Notes under the pieces: model-generated
Databases searched by the model: none
What the model was told of the DNA's origin: nothing
What the model saw: only the letters and a program-made list of their open reading frames with translations
Shown here: positions 7,349 to 14,789 of the stretch, one piece after another
Layout: the number at the start of each line of letters is the position of its first letter
How positions within the stretch are numbered: the stretch's first letter is position 1
Virus record (IMG/VR): IMGVR_UViG_3300005842_000004
Location: 1 to 64,000 of that record
Strand: one strand, 5' to 3'
Origin: a virus
Length of the DNA: 64,000 nt
Position numbers and translations under genes: made by a program

Positions 7349-10180
7349 CTAAGGTATCGGATACGCCTGCTTGGCCGGCCGCCAGATCGTCACCGTCGCC
7401 ACGTCATCAACGATCTCCAAGCCGATGACGACCCAATCACTCAGATTCAACTCCGCTTCCTCGACATCGAATGCTGCCTCGTGCAAGATCGACCTCGACC
7501 CTGCCAATATCCAAAGCGGAATCCCCTTCGTATCGGAGGCATATCGGTGCAGGGCCAAGAGTCGCGCTGCCTCAGTCATCGCATCTCGCCGATTGATTAA
7601 TGCAGTCTGGCGGATCTTGGATATCGCAGTCGGGTATCGTCCGGCCGCACCCGTCGCCGTGGCCTTGATCGAATAGTCTTGCTTGACCGCGGGGCGATCC
7701 AACATAGATCCGTAAAGGTATCGATCCGGATCAGACATGGCCAATGCCCCGGCAATGTTGGCAGGGTCCATCTTGCTGTCATTGTGGGCGTACAGGACGG
7801 TCCACTGCCACACTGCCGGATCATGCGATTCGGGTGTGATCTCGCCGGATTGAACATCACGATTGATTGAGTATGTGGCGTCCGGTGTACCAGTCACACC
7901 GACAAATTGCTTAATGTAGATTGTCGACCCTGTCTTGTACGGGATGAACCCAAGCCCGCCCAAGATGATCCGCGAGATCTCTAACGCTGTCTCGCCCTGT
8001 CCGACATACCACCCGCAATCGGAAGGGTTGGCATTGAGACATGCCCGCCATGTCATCGAGTCGAGATCAGCGGCGAGATATCCAGCCAGGTAATAGCACT
8101 TCCGGGCCAAATCCGCCGCAGTCGATCGCCCACCCGTCCACGTCACGTTAGTCAGAGTCAATGCTGTCCCGCCCAGCATTGAGCTCGCGGATGAGCCGGT
8201 CGCATCGTCACAATGCCAGCCATAGGCTAGATTCGCTTCTGACCCCGTCGCCGGCAACATGTGCAGCGCTTGCAAGTCGGATTGACTCAGCGCCCGAGCG
8301 AATACGAGCGGCTCGTCATATCGGCCTTCCGCTTGAGTGCCTGTCGTAGAGTCCGGCCGGCATCCGATCCCGAACGCGGTACGGGTTGTCGAGAATGTCC
8401 CCGTAATCGTCACCACCGCCGATGACAGAGTGCCATTGACCCAGACAGCCAGCGTCGCCCCGGTCGTGGCGGTGTTCCCGGCTTGGTTCATATTGCGGAC
8501 CAAGGCGAGAGAGTAGGTCGTCCCTTCGGATAGATTCGGCCCTGATGATGTGGTGAAGATCGTCCCGGCATCATTGATGCAGAACGCTTCGAGACAGTTT
8601 GCGCCGCCTGTTGACTTGAGCCGGAGAATGATCGATCCGGCCGACGCTGAGGTCTGCCATCCCATGAGGACATAAGAGGCTCCGGTGTGGGACTTGGACG
8701 GGGTGTATTGACAAGTCAGAGTGCACGATCCGTTGACCGAGTTTATCGTTGCCAGGACGGTCGAAGTCGAGATGATGGACAGGGCGGAATTCCAGAAGTT
8801 ATTCCCCGTCACTGTCGCTGAATACGTCCCGGACAATGCGCCGGATGTGATCTGGAATGTGCCAGCGGCGAGGTTGGGTGTCCAGATGGCGCCGAGCGCA
8901 TTATGTCCAGATTGGACTTCAGATATCAGCGCTGCGCCACCATAGGACACTTCACCTATCTGATTGACCGGATCGACCCATGACACCGGGACTCTCGATA
9001 CCGTGCCGAGAACGTACGGGCGGAAATTCCCTGCGATCGATTGCCAGGCCCAGCTCGCAGTATCCCAGGTTACGGATGCGTCAGCGGTACCGGTTAGAGC
9101 TGAGCCGGACTTGCGATCATGGATGGTTGACCCGACTCCCTCATCGCCCGGAAAATAAGCCAAGAGTCCGGATGCCGAGGGGAGGACAGGTTGACGGGAT
9201 TCGGCATACATTGCGGCGACAGTCTTGGCCGAATTCCAGTACGTCCATCGCGATAATTTTCCCTTCAACCCTTTGCCCATCGTCAGAGAGATCGAGTTGG
9301 CTGAGGGCGATCCGGCGATAGACGATGACGATACGACCGACACCCCGTCGACTCCAATCTCTCGTGTACCCGCTGCGGTGTTGACGCTGAATGACAGATA
9401 GTGCCATTGCCGTGCGTGGAGAGGGGAAGCGATCGAGGTTAATGGAGACGGGGTCTGACCTCGAATCGTCATGCCCAACGCCACCCCGGCATCGAACACA
9501 TATCCAGTCGAGCCGGCGGAGTCTTTGAAGAATAGGAATTGATTGGCAATGGTGGGATCGTCGAGGTTGACCCAGCCAGCCAAAGAGAAGGACGAGGTCT
9601 GGTCTAGATTGTCGCCGAGGTCGACTGTGCCGGATGACGTGCCGGGGAAGTACAGGCAGGAGGGGGAGTAGGTGACAGGTTGCAAAGGTTGGTCGAGACT
9701 ATGACTGTCGTCCCGGACAGAGATGATTGCCTTTGCGTCGCCAACTTCGGGAACACCTATGCCCCGGAGAGAGAAAAGGGGAGAGGTGAGGACATCGGAT
9801 AGATTGACTCGGGTGCCAGATGAGAGAATGCCGACAAGATAAATCTGAATCAATCTATTGTCGATCGAATTATGAATCCAAGCATCCCAATGCCCGGCGT
9901 ATTCTCGGACATCGTTGATCAGCTCTAATTGTGAGTATGTGCCGAACGCTTCCGATGGATTGAGCGGGTCGATATGTTGGGATATTTGAAGCCCGGTTGC
10001 CAGGAGAGGGGGGATGTAGGCGGCGACGGGGCCGGAAGGAGGATCGGCCCACCCGCGGCCTTGATTACCCTGGCATATCCATTCGATCGATTCAACGTTG
10101 GATGAGGAGAGATAGGCGATCGAGCAGACGACTTCTATGCGGGCAGAGGGATCGGCGAGGAGGTCGGCGAGGGTTGCCAT
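7349..10180 (-). CDS. tail-tip/receptor-binding protein with two LamG-like domains
   Basis: 943 residues. N-terminus (about 1-165) is conserved-looking tail-tip sequence. Two concanavalin-type LamG-like domains follow: about 175-370 (CLYFPGTSSGTVDLGD, FSLAGWVNLDD, WHYLSFSV) and about 490-680 (CQYTPSKSHTGASYVLMGW, YSLALVRN, RYDEPLVFARALS). The C-terminal part (about 700-943) resembles baseplate/tail hub sequence (GETALEISRIILGGLGFIPY, IWRPAKQ). LamG domains bind glycans or surface proteins, so this is the best candidate for host recognition. It is last in the leftward tail operon, 7 bases after the leader-like peptide. Confidence 0.7.
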   Translation of the reverse strand: MATLADLLADPSARIEVVCSIAYLSSSNVESIEWICQGNQGRGWADPPSGPVAAYIPPLLATGLQISQHIDPLNPSEAFGTYSQLELINDVREYAGHWDAWIHNSIDNRLIQIYLVGILSSGTRVNLSDVLTSPLFSLRGIGVPEVGDAKAIISVRDDSHSLDQPLQPVTYSPSCLYFPGTSSGTVDLGDNLDQTSSFSLAGWVNLDDPTIANQFLFFKDSAGSTGYVFDAGVALGMTIRGQTPSPLTSIASPLHARQWHYLSFSVNTAAGTREIGVDGVSVVSSSSIAGSPSANSISLTMGKGLKGKLSRWTYWNSAKTVAAMYAESRQPVLPSASGLLAYFPGDEGVGSTIHDRKSGSALTGTADASVTWDTASWAWQSIAGNFRPYVLGTVSRVPVSWVDPVNQIGEVSYGGAALISEVQSGHNALGAIWTPNLAAGTFQITSGALSGTYSATVTGNNFWNSALSIISTSTVLATINSVNGSCTLTCQYTPSKSHTGASYVLMGWQTSASAGSIILRLKSTGGANCLEAFCINDAGTIFTTSSGPNLSEGTTYSLALVRNMNQAGNTATTGATLAVWVNGTLSSAVVTITGTFSTTRTAFGIGCRPDSTTGTQAEGRYDEPLVFARALSQSDLQALHMLPATGSEANLAYGWHCDDATGSSASSMLGGTALTLTNVTWTGGRSTAADLARKCYYLAGYLAADLDSMTWRACLNANPSDCGWYVGQGETALEISRIILGGLGFIPYKTGSTIYIKQFVGVTGTPDATYSINRDVQSGEITPESHDPAVWQWTVLYAHNDSKMDPANIAGALAMSDPDRYLYGSMLDRPAVKQDYSIKATATGAAGRYPTAISKIRQTALINRRDAMTEAARLLALHRYASDTKGIPLWILAGSRSILHEAAFDVEEAELNLSDWVVIGLEIVDDVATVTIWRPAKQAYPIP

Positions 10181-10187
10181 CAGACGA

Positions 10188-10253
10188 TCAGTCCAGAGCC
10201 TGGACAGCGAGCAGGCGGATTGTTTCGCGGGTGAGCTTCAATTTACGCGACAT
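10188..10253 (-). CDS. 21-residue peptide resembling a RiPP leader without a core
   Basis: ATG with an excellent GGCGGAGG site 7 bases upstream (overlapping the stop of the tail gene), ending in TGA 7 bases before the LamG tail gene. Residues 3-20 include RKLKLTRETIRLL, which aligns with the leader of the peptide at 12668-12877 (RRLTLSRETLRNL): 9 of 19 residues are identical and several more conservative. After the stop there is no cysteine/threonine-rich core in frame. It may be a coupling peptide for the downstream gene, a relic of a precursor, or a decoy that occupies a leader-binding enzyme. Function is inference. Confidence 0.6.
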   Translation of the reverse strand: MSRKLKLTRETIRLLAVQALD

Positions 10254-10254
10254 G

Positions 10255-11763
10255 CTATCCTCCGCCTGATCTCTGGCCATTGTGATCGATCCAATGCAAC
10301 ACCATGTCCCACCTGTCTCGGGTGTGGTTCATCCCGTCAGCGAGTACGTCCGGATCGATCCCGGTAAATCGGCCTATATGTGTCTCCGCTTTCGACCCGA
10401 CGACCATCCAGCGGGGACGGGTTTGCTCATCCGAATACCCCTCGGTCATGTTCGGATCGGGGATGAGCAGAGTAGGGACGCGCATGATCCCGAGTGTGCG
10501 GATGAGACGTTCGATCGCCTGGACGGTCAATCGGGATATGCCGATGATGGTCATGTCGGCCTCGGTCCATTCCAGGGGGGATCGTCCACCGCGGAACGAG
10601 CCGGCACGGGTACGGGCAGGGGTGGAATCGGAGGCGGAGGAAAGATTCCAGCCGGAGGGGGAGGCGAGAGGGGTGATGATGGTATCGGCGGCGAGGAAAC
10701 GACCGGCGTGGAAACGGCCATCAGGATCGCCAGGATTGACAATCGACGAGTAAATGTGCGCGTTCAGCACACCGCCAATCACGCGCGTGAACGGAGTTGT
10801 CAGGTAACTATTGAATGGTCCCGGCTCGACATACACATATGTTGTGGTTGAGATCGTAATGTCGGGTCGCAGCGTAAAGCTATCCATATCGACGTTTGGA
10901 AAATCCAGCAGTCCGGAATCATAACTATATCCCGAGTGATCGAGCACCAGCTCGACGCCGATGAAGTCACAAGCAGTCGAAGTACTCAGATGCAGCTCCA
11001 TAGCTGCTGTTTGACTCGCAAGAGCAGAGGCCAAGAAAGAATAGGTGAACACGAACCCGCCGCTCGAATTGCCCACTTCGACGTGCTCTAGATCCACGTA
11101 CGATACAAGTGATATTACCGAAGATCCCGACTGCCATATCGACGCCGTGACGCTTGGGATCAAAAGCGGGTTGTTCACATCTCGCAGATGGAAGCGGACA
11201 ACGCAAGTGCCAGCTAGCGGCCGTTCGGTCGCGTAGTAATTCGCCCATGTGCCTACAATCGACGTCGCAATTGCTGGATTGGTCGGCGTCAATTTGGTCT
11301 CAGCATAGCCAACAGGCGCCGGATCATCAGGAGGATCAAGAGGATGCCCGGTGAAGTTTGCGTCAGCACCGGTGAGATTTACTTTCGAATTGAGCGTCAT
11401 CGGCGGGCGGACTCGGCTGGCGATTGGGTACGTGTCGACGATGAGTCGGAACAAGTTATTGCCGTAGGTGACACCCGGCAGCACTGCGCTCGGTGTTCTT
11501 CTGTTGATTCCGATCAAAGACACTACACCGAGATTTCTATTGACAATCACATTGTCTGATTGCGCTTGTACCCAACTGCAAGAGCTTCTATGGTTGATGG
11601 CGGACCAGTAATCGCCGAGTATGTCACCCGTCAATTTGCTCGTATCGAATCCTGGCATGGCAGACCCGGTTGTGATTGTCCACCTATCTGACGGATACAG
11701 AACTGCGCCTGTAGTCGACAAATCACGGACAGCGAAGCGGAGACCAGCAACCGGGTCAGTCAT
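10255..11763 (-). CDS. minor tail protein
   Basis: 502 residues. Beta-rich, Ser/Thr-rich with sections such as GGFVFTYSFLASALASQTAAMELHL and a C-terminal tail-like segment (LEWTEADMTIIGISRLTVQAIERLI). Called tail by position between the tape measure/lysis block and the LamG tip protein, and by composition; no specific family is recognised. Start ATG with GAAGG 6 bases upstream, 13 bases after the exported-protein gene. Confidence 0.6.
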   Translation of the reverse strand: MTDPVAGLRFAVRDLSTTGAVLYPSDRWTITTGSAMPGFDTSKLTGDILGDYWSAINHRSSCSWVQAQSDNVIVNRNLGVVSLIGINRRTPSAVLPGVTYGNNLFRLIVDTYPIASRVRPPMTLNSKVNLTGADANFTGHPLDPPDDPAPVGYAETKLTPTNPAIATSIVGTWANYYATERPLAGTCVVRFHLRDVNNPLLIPSVTASIWQSGSSVISLVSYVDLEHVEVGNSSGGFVFTYSFLASALASQTAAMELHLSTSTACDFIGVELVLDHSGYSYDSGLLDFPNVDMDSFTLRPDITISTTTYVYVEPGPFNSYLTTPFTRVIGGVLNAHIYSSIVNPGDPDGRFHAGRFLAADTIITPLASPSGWNLSSASDSTPARTRAGSFRGGRSPLEWTEADMTIIGISRLTVQAIERLIRTLGIMRVPTLLIPDPNMTEGYSDEQTRPRWMVVGSKAETHIGRFTGIDPDVLADGMNHTRDRWDMVLHWIDHNGQRSGGG

Positions 11764-11776
11764 AGCCTTCAGTGTA

Positions 11777-12457
11777 TCAGGGTGCGCCGCAAAGTTTCAC
11801 GCCGTTCGGATCGACACCGCATCCGATCGCGTCCCCGTGATCGTGAAGCCGGCGAAAGCACTTGCCGACTGTTCGCACGGGATCTCCGGTCATGCTGGTC
11901 ACAACGCCGGCCGGGAGACAGGAAGCAGCGCACGGCGGAAGGAACGCCACGTACTCATCATATTGCGGACAGTCCGTCGTGTACCCGACGATATCGACAA
12001 CGTAATCCGCCGCTGCTGTCGAATAGAGCGACACATCTGCCGGGAAGTTGAAGTCAGCCAGTGTGATCGGCGCCGTGACCACATTGCCGTTCTCGTTCGC
12101 AGTCATGAGCAGAGTGATCGCGAGAGGCTGAGACGGCGCATTCCACGGCCACAGGCGGGCGTATCCGGCAGCGCTAGGGTTGACCACGGACAGGCCGACG
12201 AGGACACCGGTTGCGTACTTTGGCACACCGCAACCGGCCTCGCCGCCCTGGTTGGTTCCGGCGTCTTCTCGCACACGGAAACTCATCGTGCTCCCCGCCG
12301 TCATCCGCGCATTGATCAGCCGGGTATCGAGCACTCGGCACGGACGCGGAAGGAGGATGACGTCATCTGCACTCGCCCGATCCACCCCAGCGAGCGCCAT
12401 GACTCCGAATCCGAGAACCACCACCAACTTCATCTTCATCCTCATCTTGAGATTCAT
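11777..12457 (-). CDS. exported protein with RVLDTR motif
   Basis: 226 residues. N-terminal signal peptide: Lys/Met-rich start, hydrophobic LVVVLGFGVMALAGV and a cleavage site near ASA|DD (residue 30). Mature start RPCRVLDTRLIN and later VVDIVGYTTDC match a beta-sandwich repeat common in secreted proteins of Acidobacteriota, Planctomycetota and Actinobacteria (known as PxRVLDTR ... VDVVGY). Six or more C-terminal cysteines suggest disulfides. It is an unusual exported product for a tail operon; cargo altering the lysogen surface or a secreted virion part are both possible. Confidence 0.7.
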   Translation of the reverse strand: MNLKMRMKMKLVVVLGFGVMALAGVDRASADDVILLPRPCRVLDTRLINARMTAGSTMSFRVREDAGTNQGGEAGCGVPKYATGVLVGLSVVNPSAAGYARLWPWNAPSQPLAITLLMTANENGNVVTAPITLADFNFPADVSLYSTAAADYVVDIVGYTTDCPQYDEYVAFLPPCAASCLPAGVVTSMTGDPVRTVGKCFRRLHDHGDAIGCGVDPNGVKLCGAP

Positions 12458-12524
12458 AAGCTCTGATCCCCATCTCGCCCCATTATCGGGGCCGTTATCT
12501 ACTACATTAACTTTCTTGCGTGAG

Positions 12525-12565
12525 CGTCGGACCGAGAGCGCAAGACCTGATATCCCGGTCCGACG
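12525..12565. repeat. 10-bp perfect inverted repeat (stem-loop)
   Basis: CGTCGGACCG (12525-12534) and CGGTCCGACG (12556-12565) can pair with a 21-base loop. It lies in the 210-base gap between the RiPP precursor gene and the exported-protein gene. No T-run follows on either strand, so it may be an RNA processing or attenuation hairpin rather than a simple terminator. Confidence 0.55.
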
Positions 12566-12667
12566 AGTGAGAGCGTTTGCAGCGGGGTCAGTTCACCAAC
12601 TGAGACCGTTCCACCTTTCCACACTTTGATTTATCCGGATCACCTCCCAATTAAATAAATGTTGGGT

Positions 12668-12877
12668 TCAGATGCAACCAGTTCTTGCGGCAGAATCGAC
12701 ATGCCCACAAACAGTGAAGACGCCAGTAGGACAATTGCAATTGGTGTTGTTGCACGTCTCGGTACACCAATCAGTCGTCGTACAGCCGTCTTGATTGCTC
12801 TCGCCTCCAACGACTCGGCGTAGAGAGGATTCGGTGAGATTTCTCAGCGTCTCACGACTAAGAGTCAGCCGCCGCAT
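12668..12877 (-). CDS. lanthipeptide-like RiPP precursor peptide
   Basis: 69 residues. The ATG at 12877 follows AGGAGGTG by 8 bases, an excellent site. Leader (1-25): RRLTLSRETLRNLTESSLRR then VVGG, the pattern of class I lanthipeptide-type and related precursors (LxLxRETLRxLxxxxLxxVxGG). Core (26-69): rich in Cys and Thr, with GCTTTDWCTETC, NCNCPTG and CGHVDSAARTGCI; 7 Cys, 9 Thr, 2 Ser, consistent with thioether ring formation by dehydration and cyclisation. First gene after the operator-promoter at 12937. No maturation enzyme is visible in the window. Assignment is by motif; chemistry is inference. Confidence 0.78.
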   Translation of the reverse strand: MRRLTLSRETLRNLTESSLRRVVGGESNQDGCTTTDWCTETCNNTNCNCPTGVFTVCGHVDSAARTGCI

Positions 12878-12936
12878 TTCGCCACCTCCTGGCATTTCCC
12901 TGAGACCGGCCGTCTATTCGTCCGGTCGGCGATCAA

Positions 12937-12969
12937 ACAATACCGCGTATCCTCGGCGGTTGTCAACCG
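12937..12969 (-). promoter_or_regulatory. operator-promoter for the RiPP/tail-tip operon, leftward (site 3)
   Basis: TTGACA (12966-12961) and TATTGT (12942-12937) are 18 bp apart on the minus strand; the -35 lies in the perfect palindrome CGGTTGTCAACCG (12957-12969). Eleven bases further upstream is ACTTACGCTC, also present upstream of the promoter at 46653 and of the rightward candidate at 45649. Start of transcription is predicted near 12930, giving a leader of about 53 bases with a good ribosome binding site. Confidence 0.7.
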
Positions 12970-12995
12970 GGCGAATAGAGCGTAAGTGTCCAGGC

Positions 12996-13022
12996 CAAAA
13001 AGAGCCCCCGTCTCCGGGAGCT
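12996..13022 (-). terminator. rho-independent terminator of the lysis operon
   Basis: On the minus strand AGCTCCCG, loop GAGA, CGGGGGCT (eight pairs with one G-U) is followed by CTTTTT. It sits directly upstream of the operator-promoter at 12937, so lysis-gene transcription ends here and the RiPP operon starts anew. Confidence 0.75.
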
Positions 13023-13042
13023 GTCGAAGGAGGAAACCCCTG

Positions 13043-13059
13043 ACCGAGATGATCTCGGT
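13043..13059. repeat. 17-bp palindrome
   Basis: ACCGAGAT, one central base, ATCTCGGT: perfect 8-bp arms. Located between the lysozyme stop (13118) and the terminator. Could be an operator-like site or part of the 3' structure of the lysis mRNA. Nearby (13088-13120) the unit GCACAGTCAG recurs about three times in imperfect form. Confidence 0.5.
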
Positions 13060-13117
13060 TACCGGAGTCGCCACAAGGGAGAATAGCACAGTCAGCAGTG
13101 GCACAGTCAGCGCACGG

Positions 13118-13579
13118 TCAGACAGGGACAGAGGGGAATGCATCCTGGACAAACAGTGCCATCTCCGCCGCACGTCGAGACATGAGACCTCTCAGCGGCT
13201 TATGATTCTGATTGATCCACAAGCCGAACCCGCGCCACGCCGCAATGTAGTCTTTCGACCGCAGTGCTGATCCGATCGTCCCTATCCTGTTGAGCGTGTC
13301 CGGCCCGACATTGAACACCAGCGACACGAGCGCATCAAACATCGACTGAGATAGAGGAGTGCCGAGGGATATGATTTCGTTGACGGTCTGCTCAGCGTCG
13401 ATCAGATCCTGTTGCAGCCAGATTAGGGCTTGGGTCCGGGTGCACGTATCCCCCATCTTGACGCCGCGGGTATGGCCGAATGCGATCGTGGGCACATCAT
13501 CCGCGGTTGGCTTATACGCATGATCAGCGTACGTCTCGAATGACTTGATCAGATCGATTCCGCGTGTTCCGGTTTTCAT
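13118..13579 (-). CDS. endolysin, GH24 T4-type lysozyme
   Basis: 153 residues, typical of the family. Start ATG overlaps the upstream stop (ATGA) with AGGAAAGG upstream. Catalytic region: Glu15 in LIKSFETYADHAY and the block DDVPTIAFGHT (family TIGYGHT). Then the helical half: LNRIGTIGSALRSKDY, GLWINQNHKPLRGLMSRRAAEM (family W..G...GL..RR..E). Hydrolyses the glycan strand of peptidoglycan. No signal peptide, so release needs a holin; the two upstream membrane-anchored proteins are candidates. Confidence 0.92.
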   Translation of the reverse strand: MKTGTRGIDLIKSFETYADHAYKPTADDVPTIAFGHTRGVKMGDTCTRTQALIWLQQDLIDAEQTVNEIISLGTPLSQSMFDALVSLVFNVGPDTLNRIGTIGSALRSKDYIAAWRGFGLWINQNHKPLRGLMSRRAAEMALFVQDAFPSVPV

Positions 13580-14007
13580 CCTTTCCTCGCAATCAGCTCT
13601 TCCAACAGTGCCAACCGATGCGCCGACTCCGCCCGATCCACCCGCGACAACTCCTTGACCGCAGCGACACTCTCCTCCAATACCTGCGCTTTGATCCGGA
13701 GTACACTCGCTGCCTCGGCATTTACCCGTGCCGCCTCCGCGCTGATCCTCGCCGACTCCTGCAACCCATTGACGATGTCGCGGAGGGTTGACCCGGAATC
13801 TGATTTGAACTGTGCGGCAATCTCCTTGACCACATCGAACAATTCCGGATTGTCTTTGAACCGATCGGTTATCGTGATGAGCAGAGGGATGACATCGTGA
13901 GCGTAGAGGATGAGACGATCGAGCGGGCGGATGAGTTTGGAATAGATCACGGAGCAAGCGCCGAGGAGAGCACCCGCCCCAATGATCCACTGGAACCAAG
14001 TCGGCAC
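13576..14007 (-). CDS. membrane-anchored coiled-coil protein of the lysis cassette
   Basis: 143 residues from GTG. N-terminal hydrophobic span WIIGAGALLGACSVIYSK then a long amphipathic helix with Ala heptads (ISAEAARVNAEAASVLRIKAQVLEE). This topology (one span plus a coiled coil) is typical of phage proteins found next to lysins, sometimes annotated holin- or spanin-like. Stop overlaps the lysozyme start. A role in lysis is inferred from position. Confidence 0.62.
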   Translation of the reverse strand: MPTWFQWIIGAGALLGACSVIYSKLIRPLDRLILYAHDVIPLLITITDRFKDNPELFDVVKEIAAQFKSDSGSTLRDIVNGLQESARISAEAARVNAEAASVLRIKAQVLEESVAAVKELSRVDRAESAHRLALLEELIARKG

Positions 14008-14009
14008 GG

Positions 14010-14126
14010 TTAGTGATCACCCGACCCGGCCGGTGGCAAGACTTGTGCGGCCGGATCAGAGGTCTGAGGAGGAGTGAAGGTGACACTGGCCGGCGATGGT
14101 GGCATGATCGGAGCGACGAGAGACAT
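14010..14126 (-). CDS. 38-residue proline-rich protein
   Basis: ATG at 14126 with AGAGGGGTG about 9 bases upstream; stop TAA three bases before the next start. Composition is Pro/Ala/Ser-rich with no membrane segment (MPPSPASVTFTPPQTSDP). It fills what would otherwise be a gap in the lysis operon. Small size makes the call moderate; function unknown. Confidence 0.5.
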   Translation of the reverse strand: MSLVAPIMPPSPASVTFTPPQTSDPAAQVLPPAGSGDH

Positions 14127-14131
14127 CGGGA

Positions 14132-14416
14132 TCACCCCTCTTCAGACGTATCGAGCCCAAGCGCCGCGTAGATGTCGATCAGTTCGCGCACAGCATGCCG
14201 TTTGAGTTTGGCAAGCCGGTCGACGCACTTTTGATGATCGGTGGCGACAATCTGTGCGTTGGTCGGCGGCAATTCCCGCGGCACCAACACGGCCACCTCT
14301 CCGGCGATCTTCTTCCCTGCATCGAGCGAGACCCCGAAGTGCTCACTGATCTGTACCGCCATCGCTTCCGGCGGACAACACACACCCGACAGACAACAAA
14401 CGTGACCGTTGCTCAT
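14132..14416 (-). CDS. small cysteine-rich protein of the lysis region
   Basis: 94 residues. N-terminal cysteines (HVCCLSGVCCPP) precede a helical domain (VQISEHFGVSLDAGKKIAGE, KCVDRLAKLKRHAVRELIDIY). No signal peptide. Family not recognised. Confidence 0.58.
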   Translation of the reverse strand: MSNGHVCCLSGVCCPPEAMAVQISEHFGVSLDAGKKIAGEVAVLVPRELPPTNAQIVATDHQKCVDRLAKLKRHAVRELIDIYAALGLDTSEEG

Positions 14417-14420
14417 GTTT

Positions 14421-14771
14421 CTACCTATCCTCCTTGGGCGTAGACGGTGGATACCTGATCTTGATTCCGGCCTGGGACATGGAATACTTCAGGGTGGCAA
14501 TCTCATACGCTTCGACATTCAGCAAGCGGTCGAGACGATTGATGGAGTCGGTCAGAGTGCGGTTGCGATCGTCATCGATCTTGATCTGTGCCTCTTGGCG
14601 GGTCTTCTGATCTCTCATATCATAGCGGAGATCGCTCAGCTCTTGACGGGCAGACAGTGCCAGGTTGACAATGAACAGGCATATTGCAGCCACAGCGCCG
14701 ACCATCGAGCAGACCAGCTTGAATCCGAACGTGAGCCTGTCTGCGGGCATTTCCTTAATGTCGTCCGGCAT
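14421..14771 (-). CDS. single-span membrane protein with coiled coil, possible holin
   Basis: 116 residues from the ATG with GGGAGG upstream (a GTG 18 bases earlier, touching the tape measure stop, is possible). One transmembrane span (FKLVCSMVGAVAAICLFIVN) then a heptad helix (ELSDLRYDMRDQKTRQEAQIKI). Position immediately after the tape measure and before the lysozyme suits a holin or spanin. Holin assignment is inference. Confidence 0.6.
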   Translation of the reverse strand: MPDDIKEMPADRLTFGFKLVCSMVGAVAAICLFIVNLALSARQELSDLRYDMRDQKTRQEAQIKIDDDRNRTLTDSINRLDRLLNVEAYEIATLKYSMSQAGIKIRYPPSTPKEDR

Positions 14772-14789
14772 GATTGATCGGCCTCCCAC

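Noticed and set aside
12502-12624. Possible 40-residue minus-strand gene starting with GTG, VWKGGTVSVGEL.., upstream of the exported protein
   Set aside because: The good SD-like sequence is 13 bases away and the 3' end overlaps the inverted repeat; no family or coding signal. Left unannotated.
12865-13173. Minus-strand reading frame overlapping the terminator and RiPP operon promoter
   Set aside because: It runs through a terminator, an operator-promoter and the RiPP gene start; its sequence is not protein-like.
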